Shown piece by piece: positions 51,982 through 61,484 of a stretch of DNA of 64,000 nucleotides. The translations under genes and the position numbers were made by a program. The stretch covers positions 1 to 64,000 of the forward strand of contig NZ_NQKI01000026.1 of the NCBI RefSeq assembly GCF_002269125.1. Reading direction: 5' to 3'. The notes beneath the pieces are model-generated. The model did no database searches, had not been told where the DNA came from, and saw only the letters and a list, made by a program, of their open reading frames with translations. The DNA comes from Pseudomonas lundensis (lineage in GTDB: Bacteria; Pseudomonadota; Gammaproteobacteria; Pseudomonadales; Pseudomonadaceae). Every line of letters starts with the position of its first letter. Position 1 is the stretch's first letter.

Positions 51982-53643
51982 TTACTGGAACAACACCGCC
52001 GTTTTCTGCACGGTGACCCACACGCCCCACAACAGCGGAATCCCCACCGCCAGCCATGCTGCCACGGTCAACGGCAGGCTGCCCGGCGCGGCTTTCCACT
52101 CCAGCGATGTGTTGGCATCAGCGCCCTTGTCATGGCCCAGCGCCTGCTCGGCCGCCAACTGCGCATCGGTCATGAAGTACTTGTCGGCCACCGGGCGCAC
52201 CAGCAAGTTGCAGATGAAGCCCAGCACCAGTAAGCCCGCCAAAATGTACAGCGTGATGTCGTACGCCGCAGCACGCTCGACGCCGATGCTCAGCTGGTAT
52301 TCACGCAGGTAGTTGACCAACACCGGCCCCAGCACGCCTGCCGCCGCCCAGGCTGTCAGCAGACGACCGTGGATCGCCCCCACCATTTGCGTTCCGAACA
52401 GGTCCGCCAAGTAAGCCGGAACCGTGGCAAAACCACCGCCATACATCGACAAGATGATGCAAAACGCTGCCACGAACAGCGACACATTGCCCAGATGCCC
52501 CAGGTTGGGCACCAGCGCGTACAGCGCAAAACCCAGCGCGAAGAACACGAAATAGGTGTTTTTACGCCCCAGGTAATCGGAGAATGATGCCCAGAAAAAG
52601 CGTCCGCCAATATTGAACAGGCTCAACAACCCCGTGAAGCCCGCCGCAATTGCCGCGATCTGCGCCAGTTGTGCTGTGTCCAGTTGGCTGAATGACAGGT
52701 CGTTGCCGAGCAACTTACCGGCGAACACTTCCTGCAACAACGGCGAAGCCATGCCCAGAATGCCGATACCGGCCGATACGTTGAGGCACAGCACCAGCCA
52801 CACCAGCGCAAATTGCGGGGTTTTCCAGGCCACACTGACGTGAACATGACGCTGGGTGATCATTGCGTTTGCGGCTTTTTTCGCCGGTGGCGTCCAGCCT
52901 TCAGGTTTCCAGCCGGTCGGCGGTACACGATAAGCCAGCGCACCGCCGATCATGAACACGAAGTAAATCGCCGCCATCACCAGGAAGCTCTGCCACACGC
53001 CCACGCTGTCCGGCGTCGCAAAGTGGCCCATCAACGCAGCCGCCAGAGGCGCACCTACCATGGCACCCCCGCCAAAGCCCATGATCGCCATGCCGGTAGC
53101 CATGCCGCGCTTGTCCGGGAACCACTTGATCAAGGTCGATACCGGCGAGATGTAACCCAGCCCGAGACCGATACCGCCAATCACCCCGGAGCCCAGCCAC
53201 ATCAGCCAGATCTGGTGGGTGTAAATGCCCAGCGCCGAAATCAGCAAACCGCCACACCAGCACAGTGCTGAGACCACGCCTGCCTTGCGCGGCCCGGCAT
53301 GCTCAAGCCAGCCACCCCACACGGCAGCCGAACATCCCAGAAAGATAAAGAACAAGGTGTAGATCCAGCCGAGCATCGAAATCGGCCAGTCGCATTGCGA
53401 CGAAAACACCTGCGCGATAAAGCTCATGTCCGGTGCACAGGCAACGGGAGCCGTAACCCCCAGCGCCTTGGACAGCGGCAGCCAGAACACCGAAAAGCCA
53501 TAGGCCATGCCAATGCACAAATGGATGGCCAGAGCGGCAGGTGGAACCAGCCAACGATTGAAACCGGGTTTTGCGATGATGCGTTCCTTGGACAGGAACG
53601 CCGGCTGTGAGGCAAGGCTGCCCGCAGCAATGCTGGTGCTCAT
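51982..53643 (-). CDS. OFA-family MFS transporter
   Basis: The 553-residue inner-membrane protein has about 12 hydrophobic segments and the MFS glycine-rich motifs (PDKRGMATGMAIMGFGGGAMVG). Its organisation, with a long loop near residue 230-260, is that of the oxalate/formate antiporter (OFA) family, which includes YhjX-type anion carriers. The substrate is unknown. ATG at 53641-53643 with GGGGGA upstream is preferred. It is divergent from the asmA-like gene over a 367-base gap. Confidence 0.85.
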   Translation of the reverse strand: MSTSIAAGSLASQPAFLSKERIIAKPGFNRWLVPPAALAIHLCIGMAYGFSVFWLPLSKALGVTAPVACAPDMSFIAQVFSSQCDWPISMLGWIYTLFFIFLGCSAAVWGGWLEHAGPRKAGVVSALCWCGGLLISALGIYTHQIWLMWLGSGVIGGIGLGLGYISPVSTLIKWFPDKRGMATGMAIMGFGGGAMVGAPLAAALMGHFATPDSVGVWQSFLVMAAIYFVFMIGGALAYRVPPTGWKPEGWTPPAKKAANAMITQRHVHVSVAWKTPQFALVWLVLCLNVSAGIGILGMASPLLQEVFAGKLLGNDLSFSQLDTAQLAQIAAIAAGFTGLLSLFNIGGRFFWASFSDYLGRKNTYFVFFALGFALYALVPNLGHLGNVSLFVAAFCIILSMYGGGFATVPAYLADLFGTQMVGAIHGRLLTAWAAAGVLGPVLVNYLREYQLSIGVERAAAYDITLYILAGLLVLGFICNLLVRPVADKYFMTDAQLAAEQALGHDKGADANTSLEWKAAPGSLPLTVAAWLAVGIPLLWGVWVTVQKTAVLFQ

Positions 53644-54010
53644 TGATGTTTCCCCCATGAAGTAGAAGGTTCCCCAGACACACTCATGCCCTGACTTTGG
53701 CGCCCTTGAGCGCACAGTCTTGTTATTGGCGTAAGTTCGAGGCGCGACAATGCGCCGCAGAAGGCCTGAAAAACAGGCGGAGATTACCATTGAGGCGTAG
53801 GAGAAAGATCAAACTGATGCGGTCTTTTACGCCAAAACTGATCTTATTATTCCGATTCAAAACTCAACAGGTGTCTAAACCGTACCTCACCGGTTTCCCG
53901 CCTCTGCATCCGACACAAGTCGCATCTGGCCACAGGCAGCCGACGCGTGGCGCTATACTCTGCGGCTAAATTTAAAACTGACCTTCACACAGACTTACAA
54001 GGACCTGCCC
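53644..54010. other. MFS/asmA divergent intergenic region
   Basis: These 367 bases show no convincing gene, RNA or repeat. They must carry promoters of both flanking genes. Confidence 0.5.
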
Positions 54011-56230
54011 ATGAAAGCGTTCGGCAAAATCCTGGGTCTGGTGCTTCTCGGATTGTTGCTGATCATCGTGGCTCTTGGCTTTGCCTTGAGCCATTTGTTT
54101 GATCCCAATGACTACAAAGACGAGATCCGCCAGATAGCCCGTGACAAAGCCCACATTGAGCTGACTCTCAATGGCGACATTGGCTGGAGCCTCTTCCCCT
54201 GGCTCGGCCTTGAACTGCACGACGCCAGCGTGGCCACCCTCGCCGCACCGAACAAACCGTTCGCTGATCTGCAAATGCTTGGCCTGTCCGTTCGCGTGCT
54301 GCCGCTGCTGCGCAAAGAAGTGCAAATGAGCGACGTACGGGTTGAAGGCCTGAACCTGCGCCTGACCCGCGACAAAGCCGGTCACGGCAACTGGCAAGAC
54401 ATCGGCCAGCCCGCACCGGCCACCGCCAGCGCCCAAACCCAGGCACAGCCTGCAGAGCCCGCGCCGACTGCCAAATCCGACACCGCCAGCCAGCCGATCA
54501 AGCTCGACATCGACAGCTTGACCGTGAACAACGCGCGGGTTGAGTACAACGACGAGCAAAACGGCAAGCAGTTCAGCGCAGAAAGCATCCAGCTGAGCAC
54601 CGGCCCGATTCATGAAGCCACCAGCACCCCGGTCAAATTGACCGCGTTTCTGGGCACCAACCAGCCCGTTATGCGGGTCAAGACCGAGGTCGACGGCAAG
54701 CTGCGCTTTGACCGCGTCCTCAAGCGCTACCAGTTCGAAGACATGAGAGTCACGGGCGAAGCCTCGGGCGAGCCACTGCAAGGCAAAACCGTGACTTACG
54801 CCGCGCAAGGCCAATTATTGGTCGATCTGGCTGCGAACGTCGCTGAATGGAGCAGTTTGAAGATTTCCGCCAACCAGCTGCGTGCGCTGGGTGAACTCAA
54901 GGCCCACAGCCTGGACACCACCCCGCAGATCAGCGGCGGCCTGTCGGTTGCCCAACTTGACCTGGCCAAATTCCTCGACAGCATCGGCCACCCGTTACCG
55001 CCTATGGCGCCGGGCAGCCTGAGCAAAGTCGAAATGGTCAGCCGCCTGTCCGGCACGCCCACCAGCGTGACCTTCGATGAGCTGAACCTGAAAGTCGACG
55101 ACAGCACCTTCACCGGTCGCATCGCCGTCGATGACTTCGCCAAACAGGCCCTGCGCATCCAGCTCAAAGGCGACACGTTTGACGCTGATCGCTACCTGCC
55201 GCCAAAAACTGCAGAAGCCGCCAGCGCCACAGCCGCACGCCAGGCCGAAGTGCAATCGAGCGAGGCTGGCGCACTGGCCGCTTCGGGCGACACGCCATTG
55301 CCTGCCGCGCCGACCAAAAGCGGCTGGAGCACTGCCAAGCTGATCCCGATCACTCGCCTCAAGGCGCTGGACCTGACTGCCGACATCAGCTTCGGTCAAC
55401 TGACTGTGAGTCAATTGCCGATCCAGCGCGCAGCCCTTAAAGCCAACAGTAAAGACGGCCTGCTGACCCTCGAAACCCTGCGTGGCGATCTGTACAAAGG
55501 CAACTTTGCTGCCAACGGCAGCCTTGATGTGCGGCCGATGCTGCCGCTGGTGAACCTGCAAACCCAAATCAACAACGTGCCGGTGGAAAAAATCCTGCAA
55601 AGCCAGGGTCAAAAACCGCCAATCAACGGCCTGTTAACCCTCAACAGCAACGTCACTGGCAGCGGCAACAGCCAGAACGCACTGATTGAAAGCCTCAACG
55701 GTACCGCCAATTTCGTGCTCAACGACGGCGTGCTGCTTAACGCCAACCTTGAGCAGCAACTGTGCCAGGGCATCGCCATCCTCAATCGCAAAACCCTGAG
55801 CGGCGCGCCACGCGGCAAAGACACGCCGTTCAAGGAGCTCAAAGGCAGCCTGGTGTTCCGAAACGGCGTGGCCAGCAACCCGGACATGATCGTGCGTATC
55901 CCCGGCATGAGCGTCAAAGGCGATGGCGACATTGACCTGCGCGTACTGGGCATGGATTACCGCATCGGCATCACCATTGAGGGTGACAAGGGCGCCATGC
56001 CTGACCCGGCGTGCCAGGTCGGTAAAAACTTCGTCGGTGTCGAGCTGCCTTTGCGCTGCCGTGGCCCGCTGGAGCTAGGCGCCAAGGCCTGCCGCCTGGA
56101 CAAGGAAGGCTTGGGTAAAGTCGCAGCCAAAGTGGCGGGCAATAAAATCAGCGAAAAGCTTGAAGAGAAACTCGGCGACAAAGTCAGCCCGGAACTCAAA
56201 GAAGCCCTCAAGGGGCTGTTCAAGCGATGA
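54011..56230 (+). CDS. AsmA family protein
   Basis: The 739-residue protein has an N-terminal membrane anchor (ILGLVLLGLLLIIVALGFAL) and the long repeating beta-groove chain of the AsmA/TamB group, which is thought to move phospholipid between inner and outer membranes. The AsmA signature IELTLNGDIGWSLFPWLGLEL is at about residues 52-72, and a second conserved region follows near 600-690. It is translationally coupled to mutY by ATGA. Confidence 0.9.
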   Translation: MKAFGKILGLVLLGLLLIIVALGFALSHLFDPNDYKDEIRQIARDKAHIELTLNGDIGWSLFPWLGLELHDASVATLAAPNKPFADLQMLGLSVRVLPLLRKEVQMSDVRVEGLNLRLTRDKAGHGNWQDIGQPAPATASAQTQAQPAEPAPTAKSDTASQPIKLDIDSLTVNNARVEYNDEQNGKQFSAESIQLSTGPIHEATSTPVKLTAFLGTNQPVMRVKTEVDGKLRFDRVLKRYQFEDMRVTGEASGEPLQGKTVTYAAQGQLLVDLAANVAEWSSLKISANQLRALGELKAHSLDTTPQISGGLSVAQLDLAKFLDSIGHPLPPMAPGSLSKVEMVSRLSGTPTSVTFDELNLKVDDSTFTGRIAVDDFAKQALRIQLKGDTFDADRYLPPKTAEAASATAARQAEVQSSEAGALAASGDTPLPAAPTKSGWSTAKLIPITRLKALDLTADISFGQLTVSQLPIQRAALKANSKDGLLTLETLRGDLYKGNFAANGSLDVRPMLPLVNLQTQINNVPVEKILQSQGQKPPINGLLTLNSNVTGSGNSQNALIESLNGTANFVLNDGVLLNANLEQQLCQGIAILNRKTLSGAPRGKDTPFKELKGSLVFRNGVASNPDMIVRIPGMSVKGDGDIDLRVLGMDYRIGITIEGDKGAMPDPACQVGKNFVGVELPLRCRGPLELGAKACRLDKEGLGKVAAKVAGNKISEKLEEKLGDKVSPELKEALKGLFKR

Positions 56231-57294
56231 GAGATGAGCAGTTCGCAACCGTGGTGCTCGAGTGGTTCGACCGCCACGGCCGCCATGACCTGCCCTGGCA
56301 ACAGGGCATCACCCCTTACCGGGTGTGGGTCTCGGAAATCATGTTGCAGCAAACCCAGGTCAGCACCGTGCTGAACTACTTCGACCGGTTCATGGCGTCA
56401 TTGCCGACGGTCGAAGCGCTGGCCGCCGCTCCCGAAGATGAAGTGCTGCACCTGTGGACAGGGCTGGGCTACTACACCCGCGCCCGCAACCTGCAAAAAA
56501 CCGCAAAGATCGTCGTCGAACAATACGGCGGCGAGTTCCCCCGGGACGTCGAGAAACTGGTGGAGCTGCCCGGCATCGGGTTATCCACTGCGGGGGCGAT
56601 CGCCAGTATCAGCATGGGCCTGCGCGCACCGATCCTCGACGGCAACGTCAAACGCGTGCTGGCCCGCTACACCGCACAAGAAGGGTATCCGGGCGAGCCA
56701 AAAGTGGCCAAACAGCTGTGGGCCACCGCCGAACGCTTCACCCCTCACGACCGCGTCAACGCCTACACCCAAGCGATGATGGACATGGGCGCCACGCTCT
56801 GCACGCGCAGCAAGCCGAGCTGCCTGCTGTGCCCGCTTGAAACCAGTTGTGAAGCTCACATGCTGGGCCTTGAGACACGCTACCCGATCCCCAAGCCACG
56901 CAAAGCGCTGCCGCAAAAACGCACATTGATGCCGATGCTGGCCAATGGCGAAGGTGCAATTTTGCTCTATCGTCGTCCTTCAACGGGACTGTGGGGCGGC
57001 TTGTGGAGCCTGCCTGAACTCGACGACCTCAAGGACATCGAGCATCTGGCGCTGCAACACGCGCTCAAGGTAGGCACGCAACACCCCATGCCCGGCCTGA
57101 CGCACACGTTCAGCCATTTCCAGCTGGCCATCGAGCCGTGGCTGATCCACGTCAAGGAGTCCGGCCATCACGTGGCCGAGGCTGACTGGCTCTGGTATAA
57201 CCTCGCCACCCCGCCGCGCCTGGGCTTGGCGGCCCCGGTCAAAAAACTGCTCAAACATGCAGCCGACCTATTGAACGCAGGAGAGTCGTCATGA
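56227..57294 (+). CDS. mutY: Adenine DNA glycosylase MutY
   Basis: MutY removes adenine mispaired with 8-oxoguanine. The 355-residue protein has the helix-hairpin-helix (VEKLVELPGIGLSTAGAIAS), the catalytic Asp in LDGNVKRVL and the 4Fe-4S cluster CTRSKPSCLLCPLETSC (C-x6-C-x2-C-x5-C), plus a C-terminal NUDIX-like domain for 8-oxoG recognition. It starts in an ATGA overlap with asmA-like and ends in an ATGA overlap with yggX. Confidence 0.96.
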   Translation: MRDEQFATVVLEWFDRHGRHDLPWQQGITPYRVWVSEIMLQQTQVSTVLNYFDRFMASLPTVEALAAAPEDEVLHLWTGLGYYTRARNLQKTAKIVVEQYGGEFPRDVEKLVELPGIGLSTAGAIASISMGLRAPILDGNVKRVLARYTAQEGYPGEPKVAKQLWATAERFTPHDRVNAYTQAMMDMGATLCTRSKPSCLLCPLETSCEAHMLGLETRYPIPKPRKALPQKRTLMPMLANGEGAILLYRRPSTGLWGGLWSLPELDDLKDIEHLALQHALKVGTQHPMPGLTHTFSHFQLAIEPWLIHVKESGHHVAEADWLWYNLATPPRLGLAAPVKKLLKHAADLLNAGESS

Positions 57295-57563
57295 CCCGCA
57301 CCATCATGTGCCGCAAGTACAAAGAAGAATTGCCCGCGCTGGAACGCGCCCCCTTTCCGGGCGCCAAGGGTCAGGACATTTTCGACCACGTCTCGGCCAA
57401 GGCCTGGGCCGACTGGCAAAAACACCAAACCCTGCTGATCAACGAAAAGCGTTTGAACATGATGAACGCCGAAGACCGCAAATATCTGCAAGGCGAGATG
57501 GACAAGTTCTTCAGCGGCGAAGAATACGCAAAAGCAGAAGGCTATGTCCCGCCGAGCGAGTAA
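57291..57563 (+). CDS. yggX: Oxidative damage protection protein YggX
   Basis: YggX binds Fe(II) and protects Fe-S clusters from oxidative damage. The 90-residue protein has the typical start TIMCRKYKEELPALERAPFPG with the conserved Cys. It is the last gene of the asmA-mutY-yggX unit, and its pairing with mutY fits a shared role in oxidative stress. Confidence 0.95.
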   Translation: MTRTIMCRKYKEELPALERAPFPGAKGQDIFDHVSAKAWADWQKHQTLLINEKRLNMMNAEDRKYLQGEMDKFFSGEEYAKAEGYVPPSE

Positions 57564-57628
57564 ACCCCGGTTTTAAAGGGTTTGATCTGTAAGCGACGGT
57601 AATAATTAAATATTTTTCAAAAAAGTGT

Positions 57629-57657
57629 TTGACGGATTATCGAAAAAAGCTTCTAAT
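57629..57657 (+). promoter_or_regulatory. Sigma70 promoter of tRNA-Phe
   Basis: TTGACG (57629-57634) and TCTAAT (57652-57657) are separated by 17 bases. A GC-rich stretch (GCGCCCC) follows the -10, as in stringently controlled tRNA promoters. The tRNA begins 11 bases later. Confidence 0.75.
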
Positions 57658-57667
57658 GCGCCCCGTT

Positions 57668-57743
57668 GCCCAGATAGCTCAGTCGGTAGAGCAGGGGATT
57701 GAAAATCCCCGTGTCGGCGGTTCGATTCCGTCTCTGGGCACCA
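57668..57743 (+). tRNA. tRNA-Phe(GAA)
   Basis: The 76-base cloverleaf starts GCCCAGATAGCTCAG, has the anticodon GAA at 57701-57703 in ATTGAAAAT, the T-loop GGTTCGATTCC, and encodes CCA at its end. The acceptor stem GCCCAGA/TCTGGGC is intact. It is the likely insertion site of the adjoining element. Confidence 0.97.
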
Positions 57744-57789
57744 CCTTTCGTTTTCAGGTGATGCCAAGCACACCTGAAAGCACACAAGA

Positions 57790-57812
57790 AACCCGCCTAG
57801 TGCGGGTTTTTT
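57790..57812 (+). terminator. Terminator after tRNA-Phe
   Basis: AACCCGC (57790-57796) pairs with GCGGGTT (57802-57808), followed by T-run. Confidence 0.85.
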
Positions 57813-57854
57813 GCTTTCTACGGTTCCCAACCGTTCCCTTGTAAGCCCAAACAT

Positions 57855-57906
57855 ATGTGAGTAGATTCGTGAGTAGATCCAGTTCGGTCTAGAAATCTAC
57901 TCACAT
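57855..57906. repeat. Integrase arm-type repeats at the att region
   Basis: GTGAGTAGAT occurs as direct repeats at 57857-57866 and 57869-57878. A 13-base inverted copy links 57855-57867 to 57894-57906 (perfect). This is the usual look of integrase or excisionase binding sites beside attL. It lies between the tRNA terminator and the integrase start. Confidence 0.7.
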
Positions 57907-57951
57907 CAGGACGGCAATGCGCCCGCCTGGTGCGGCCTGCTAGGAGGCTGC

Positions 57952-59157
57952 GTGCCACTCTCAGATACCACCATCCGTACCGCCAAGCCGAAGGACAAGC
58001 TTTACAGGCTGACCGACGCCAATGGCCTATGCCTAGAAGTGACCCCGACAGGCTCCAAGCTGTGGCGCTATCGGTACCGCTTCCACGGCGGCGCAAAGAT
58101 GTTGGCGCTTGGCGCATACCCATCGGTCACCCTGCTGAAAGCTCGTCAGCTTCGCGATGGGGCACGTCAGCTACTGATTGAAGGCACCGACCCCGGCGAG
58201 CAGAAGAAAACCGCCAAACAAGCACAGAAGGTCGATGGACTGACCTTCGAAACGCTGGCGCGGGAGTGGTTCGCCTACAACGCGCCGCGCTGGGCCGACA
58301 GCACCACCTACAAGGCCAAGCTGTACCTGGAGAATGATTTGATTCCGGGTATCGGCTCTCGTCCTGTGAAAGCGATCACCCGGCCCGATCTGGTAGCGCT
58401 GGTGCGCAAGGTAGAGGCCAGGGGCACGCTTAATGCCGCCGGCAAGATCCGCCAATGGCTACACCAGATATTTCGGTATGGGCTGGCCAAGGGCGTTGTT
58501 GACGCCAACCCTGCCACGGATCTGAGCGTGGTAGCAGCACCACCGAAAGCTGCCCGCCATCATCCGCACGTCACCTTTGCTGAACTGCCAGAACTGTTGG
58601 CAAAGAGCGAGGCCGCGAATATCCATTCACTTACCCGGCACGCCATCCGCCTGCTGACACTAACGGCCGTTCGCCCGGGCGAACTTCGCCAAGCCCCCTG
58701 GGCAGAATTCGACTTGGAGCGCGCAACCTGGACAATTCCGGCCGAACGCATGAAAGCCCGCCGCCCTCACATCGTCCCGCTCCCCCGCCAGGCTGTTGCG
58801 ATCCTGCGCCAGCTTCAAGAGGTCACCGGGCGATATGAGCTCGTGTTTGCTGGCGCCAACCCTCAGCGCCCTATGAGTGAAAACACCGTCAACAAAGCGC
58901 TTCGCCTCATGGGCTACGAAGGGCGTCAGACCGGCCACGGGTTCCGCCACTTGTTGAGTACCGAACTCAACGGGCGGGGATACAACAAGGATTGGATTGA
59001 ACGCCAGCTTGCCCATGGTGATACCGACGAAATTCGCGGCACCTACAATCACGCGGCCTATGTCGAGCAGCGCCGGGAAATGATGCAAGCGTGGGCTGAC
59101 TCGATAGATGCGCTATGCGCTGGCGCTAACGTGGTGAGCATGAGGCGTGCGAAATAA
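57952..59157 (+). CDS. int: P4-type tyrosine integrase
   Basis: The 401-residue integrase has an N-terminal arm-binding domain (residues 1-90), a core-binding domain (about 97-190) and a catalytic domain. The expected residues are visible: Arg241 (AVRPGELR), His329 and Arg332 (HGFR), His355 and Tyr365 (RGTYNHA). The start is GTG at 57952 with AGGAGG 4 bases before it. It lies immediately after tRNA-Phe with arm-type repeats, so the element most likely integrated at the tRNA 3' end. The distal att lies outside the window. The stop overlaps the next gene as TAATG. Confidence 0.92.
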   Translation: MPLSDTTIRTAKPKDKLYRLTDANGLCLEVTPTGSKLWRYRYRFHGGAKMLALGAYPSVTLLKARQLRDGARQLLIEGTDPGEQKKTAKQAQKVDGLTFETLAREWFAYNAPRWADSTTYKAKLYLENDLIPGIGSRPVKAITRPDLVALVRKVEARGTLNAAGKIRQWLHQIFRYGLAKGVVDANPATDLSVVAAPPKAARHHPHVTFAELPELLAKSEAANIHSLTRHAIRLLTLTAVRPGELRQAPWAEFDLERATWTIPAERMKARRPHIVPLPRQAVAILRQLQEVTGRYELVFAGANPQRPMSENTVNKALRLMGYEGRQTGHGFRHLLSTELNGRGYNKDWIERQLAHGDTDEIRGTYNHAAYVEQRREMMQAWADSIDALCAGANVVSMRRAK

Positions 59158-60149
59158 TGATTCTTGACTGGCGCGAGCGAGAAAAAAAAGAGCGGGAAAT
59201 CAAAAATAAGATAAGCAGCCTTAGACCGGAAGAGCTGGAACTTATCGACAGCAAAATCAGCGAACATTTGAAAAACCGCCTAAGAAGATGGGCGGCAAAT
59301 CGCTGGTGGAGACTGTTCGGGTCGCAAGGGCATAGCCTGGAGACTCTGGAAGATGAATCCAGATTCATTGAATCACTGGACAAGGTTTTTACTTTCCCAG
59401 CCCCTAGCCACCTCATAGCCCAGCCTTCGCACGCGAGACAGGAATACACCACAAAGGAAACAACGAAGCGTGGCGTGTTTCAGACCATCACATTTTACGG
59501 CCCGCCTGTTGGTCGTCTTTTGGAACTGATGCTTTACGGCTTTTTTGAATTCAACGGTAAATGGATTTTTATTAATAGGTCGGGCCAATTCCCTAACGGA
59601 GAGAAGGCTCCCGATCAATGGCATGTACTGAGCGAAGGCACTCAGCCCTCAGACAGACTTGGCGTACGCATAACTGTTGCGATCAGGAACTGTCAGGGCA
59701 GGAAACATCACTACCCGCCCCCGAGCGCTGTTTTTTCGAGCCTGCCAACGACAGCCAAAGAACACTTCGCAGACGGATTCAAGGCACCGCTAGCACATGA
59801 AGATTGGCTGGGCTGGCTAGCAAATGAGGTTTGCCATCATCCGTTTGATTCAACGCCAACTACTGTTGATCTGGCTGGCGACTATCTGCTAGACAGCTAT
59901 CCACTGATGGACTTAATCGCCAACGGTAAGCGCATCAGCGGCACACGAGTGGAGCCAGTCAATGGCAACTACTTCGACTGCCGACCCGACAACCTTGCCA
60001 GCCGATCAAGCCGAGGCCGCAAGATGAAATGCAACTCATGCCGAAAGCCTACGACTGCCAAAGAATCGGACAGAGTTAAAGACTCCACGGGCTCGACATT
60101 CAGAATTTGCCGTGCCTGTCAGGCGTGGGCTGGGAGGCAGCGATCCTAA
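59157..60149 (+). CDS. Orphan element gene with HNH-like motif and zinc knuckle
   Basis: The 330-residue protein matches nothing I recognise. The N-terminus is charged and helical (about 1-80). Residues 262-280 (GTRVEPVNGNYFDCRPDNL) resemble the HNH nuclease core with its N...DCRPDNL ending, but the first His is missing. A probable zinc site follows: CNSC at 292-295 and CRAC at 318-321. It is more AT-rich than the core genes and overlaps the integrase stop by one base, so it is coupled to it. Possible roles are an HNH-like cargo or defence nuclease, or an integration helper; this is inference only. Confidence 0.55.
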   Translation: MILDWREREKKEREIKNKISSLRPEELELIDSKISEHLKNRLRRWAANRWWRLFGSQGHSLETLEDESRFIESLDKVFTFPAPSHLIAQPSHARQEYTTKETTKRGVFQTITFYGPPVGRLLELMLYGFFEFNGKWIFINRSGQFPNGEKAPDQWHVLSEGTQPSDRLGVRITVAIRNCQGRKHHYPPPSAVFSSLPTTAKEHFADGFKAPLAHEDWLGWLANEVCHHPFDSTPTTVDLAGDYLLDSYPLMDLIANGKRISGTRVEPVNGNYFDCRPDNLASRSSRGRKMKCNSCRKPTTAKESDRVKDSTGSTFRICRACQAWAGRQRS

Positions 60150-60380
60150 GATACGCTTGAAGACTATTGGGACGATTAGGGTATTGCGAAGAATGATGGG
60201 GATAAAGTATATTTGGCCCTAGTGTGTGGTAATTGCATCAAAGACATAGACAGCCGGCCCGAAAGCCGGTTTTTTTTCGCCTAAACATTTACCCTCACCC
60301 TCTAGAACCCCGCCACCTGAGCGGGTTTTTTCATTTTTGGCCCGCCACCGTGCGGGCTTTTTTGTGCCCGGAGAAAAGCC
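60150..60380 (+). terminator. Three tandem terminators (60252-60279, 60309-60331, 60340-60363)
   Basis: AGCCGGC/GCCGGTT with a T8 run, CCCGC/GCGGG with T6, and GCCCGC/GCGGGC with T6 follow one another within 115 bases. They separate the integrase operon from the regulator genes. The region has no other gene. Confidence 0.75.
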
Positions 60381-60587
60381 ATGAGCGTTAATACCCTTCG
60401 TCGTTTTATCAAACTGGCCGAAGTCAGAGCTCTAACGACCCTTTCGACATCTGAGATCTACCGGCGCGTTGCGGCCGACATCTTCCCCAAGCAAGTGACG
60501 CTTGGGCCGAAGTCTGTTGTCTGGATCGAATCCGAGGTGCTTGCCTGGTGCGAGGCACGTATCACTGAAAGCCGCGAGGTGGCCTGA
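60381..60587 (+). CDS. AlpA-like DNA-binding protein
   Basis: This 68-residue protein has the AlpA/excisionase-type helix-turn-helix at about residues 20-50 (STSEIYRRVAADIFPKQVTLGPKSVVWIESEVLAWCEARI). P4-like elements often carry one next to the integrase, where it can activate int or act as excision factor. A GGAGAAAAG ribosome site precedes the ATG. Confidence 0.75.
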   Translation: MSVNTLRRFIKLAEVRALTTLSTSEIYRRVAADIFPKQVTLGPKSVVWIESEVLAWCEARITESREVA

Positions 60588-60588
60588 A

Positions 60589-60948
60589 ATGGAAAAGGCC
60601 ACGATCCCAAAAGAGAAACGCAGCCTGTCGCAAGGCAATACTACCATCGGCACCGCTAAAGCGCCGACGAAGATCAGCCGCGTCCTTGCATATTTGCTCC
60701 AGGATCGCAGCCTCAACCGCTTCGAGGCCGAGCGCCTGGGCGATCACTGCCTCCACAGCACAATCAGCAGCTTGACCCACGGCTACGGTCTGAATTTCGC
60801 CCGCAAGTCCGAGCGCGTGCCGAACCACTGGGGGCTGCCTTGTCAGGTAACTCGCTACAGCCTTCCATTGAGTGAGCGTAAGCGCGCCAGCAATGTCTTG
60901 AAGATACTTTGCAATATTGCTGCGGCTAAACGTGAGGTGGCAGCATGA
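60589..60948 (+). CDS. Small phage-type helix-turn-helix protein
   Basis: This 119-residue protein has a helix-turn-helix-like region at about 39-63 (LNRFEAERLGDHCLHSTISSLTHGYG), as seen in small regulators of Pseudomonas prophages. The first part is basic and polar. It starts one base after the AlpA-like stop and overlaps the next gene by ATGA. Confidence 0.6.
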   Translation: MEKATIPKEKRSLSQGNTTIGTAKAPTKISRVLAYLLQDRSLNRFEAERLGDHCLHSTISSLTHGYGLNFARKSERVPNHWGLPCQVTRYSLPLSERKRASNVLKILCNIAAAKREVAA

Positions 60949-61418
60949 ACAAGATTAGATTGACGCTGATCAAGGACGAACCTCGCGTGGACAGCCGACT
61001 GCTGGCCGAGCAACTGGGTAACAAACACAAAAACTCGATGGCGCTTATCGAGCGCTACCTGGCGAAATTTGAAGAGTTCGGGGTTGCTCCTTTTCAAACG
61101 GAGAAACCGTTGGCCGGAACCGCCGGTGGTAGGCCGGAGCGCTTCGCCCTGCTGAACGAAGATCAAGCGTTCTTCCTGCTGTCGTTGTCCCGCAATACCG
61201 ACCGCGTTGTGGAACTGAAAGCGAGCCTGATCATGGCGTTCCGCGAGGCCCGTTATGGGCGCGCCTGCCAGACGCTGGAGACCCGCAAAATGGAAGCCAG
61301 CACCAGTGGTCGGCGCCTGGCCCACTGGCGCTACGACAAGCCAGGCGTGTATGCGCACGTCGCTCATTTGAGGGAACAACTGAAGCTGCCGCTCGATTCG
61401 GAGGACTTCCACCTATGA
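60945..61418 (+). CDS. Rha-family phage regulatory protein
   Basis: The 157-residue protein has the pRha domain (VDSRLLAEQLGNKHKNSMALIERYLAKFEEFG...LNEDQAFFLLSLSRNT). Rha proteins interfere with some phage growth in strains lacking IHF and occur in many lambdoid and P4-like elements. It is coupled to the preceding gene by ATGA and overlaps a following frame. Confidence 0.8.
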   Translation: MNKIRLTLIKDEPRVDSRLLAEQLGNKHKNSMALIERYLAKFEEFGVAPFQTEKPLAGTAGGRPERFALLNEDQAFFLLSLSRNTDRVVELKASLIMAFREARYGRACQTLETRKMEASTSGRRLAHWRYDKPGVYAHVAHLREQLKLPLDSEDFHL

Positions 61419-61484
61419 CAGCTACACTCATGATCGGCGATGAGCGGTCGATAACTTTTGTTGCAAGCAATCACGCCCGCCGGT

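Noticed and set aside
57944..59157. Possibility that the integrase is a pseudogene
   Set aside because: The frame is intact over 401 codons and Arg, His, Arg, His and Tyr catalytic residues are all present.
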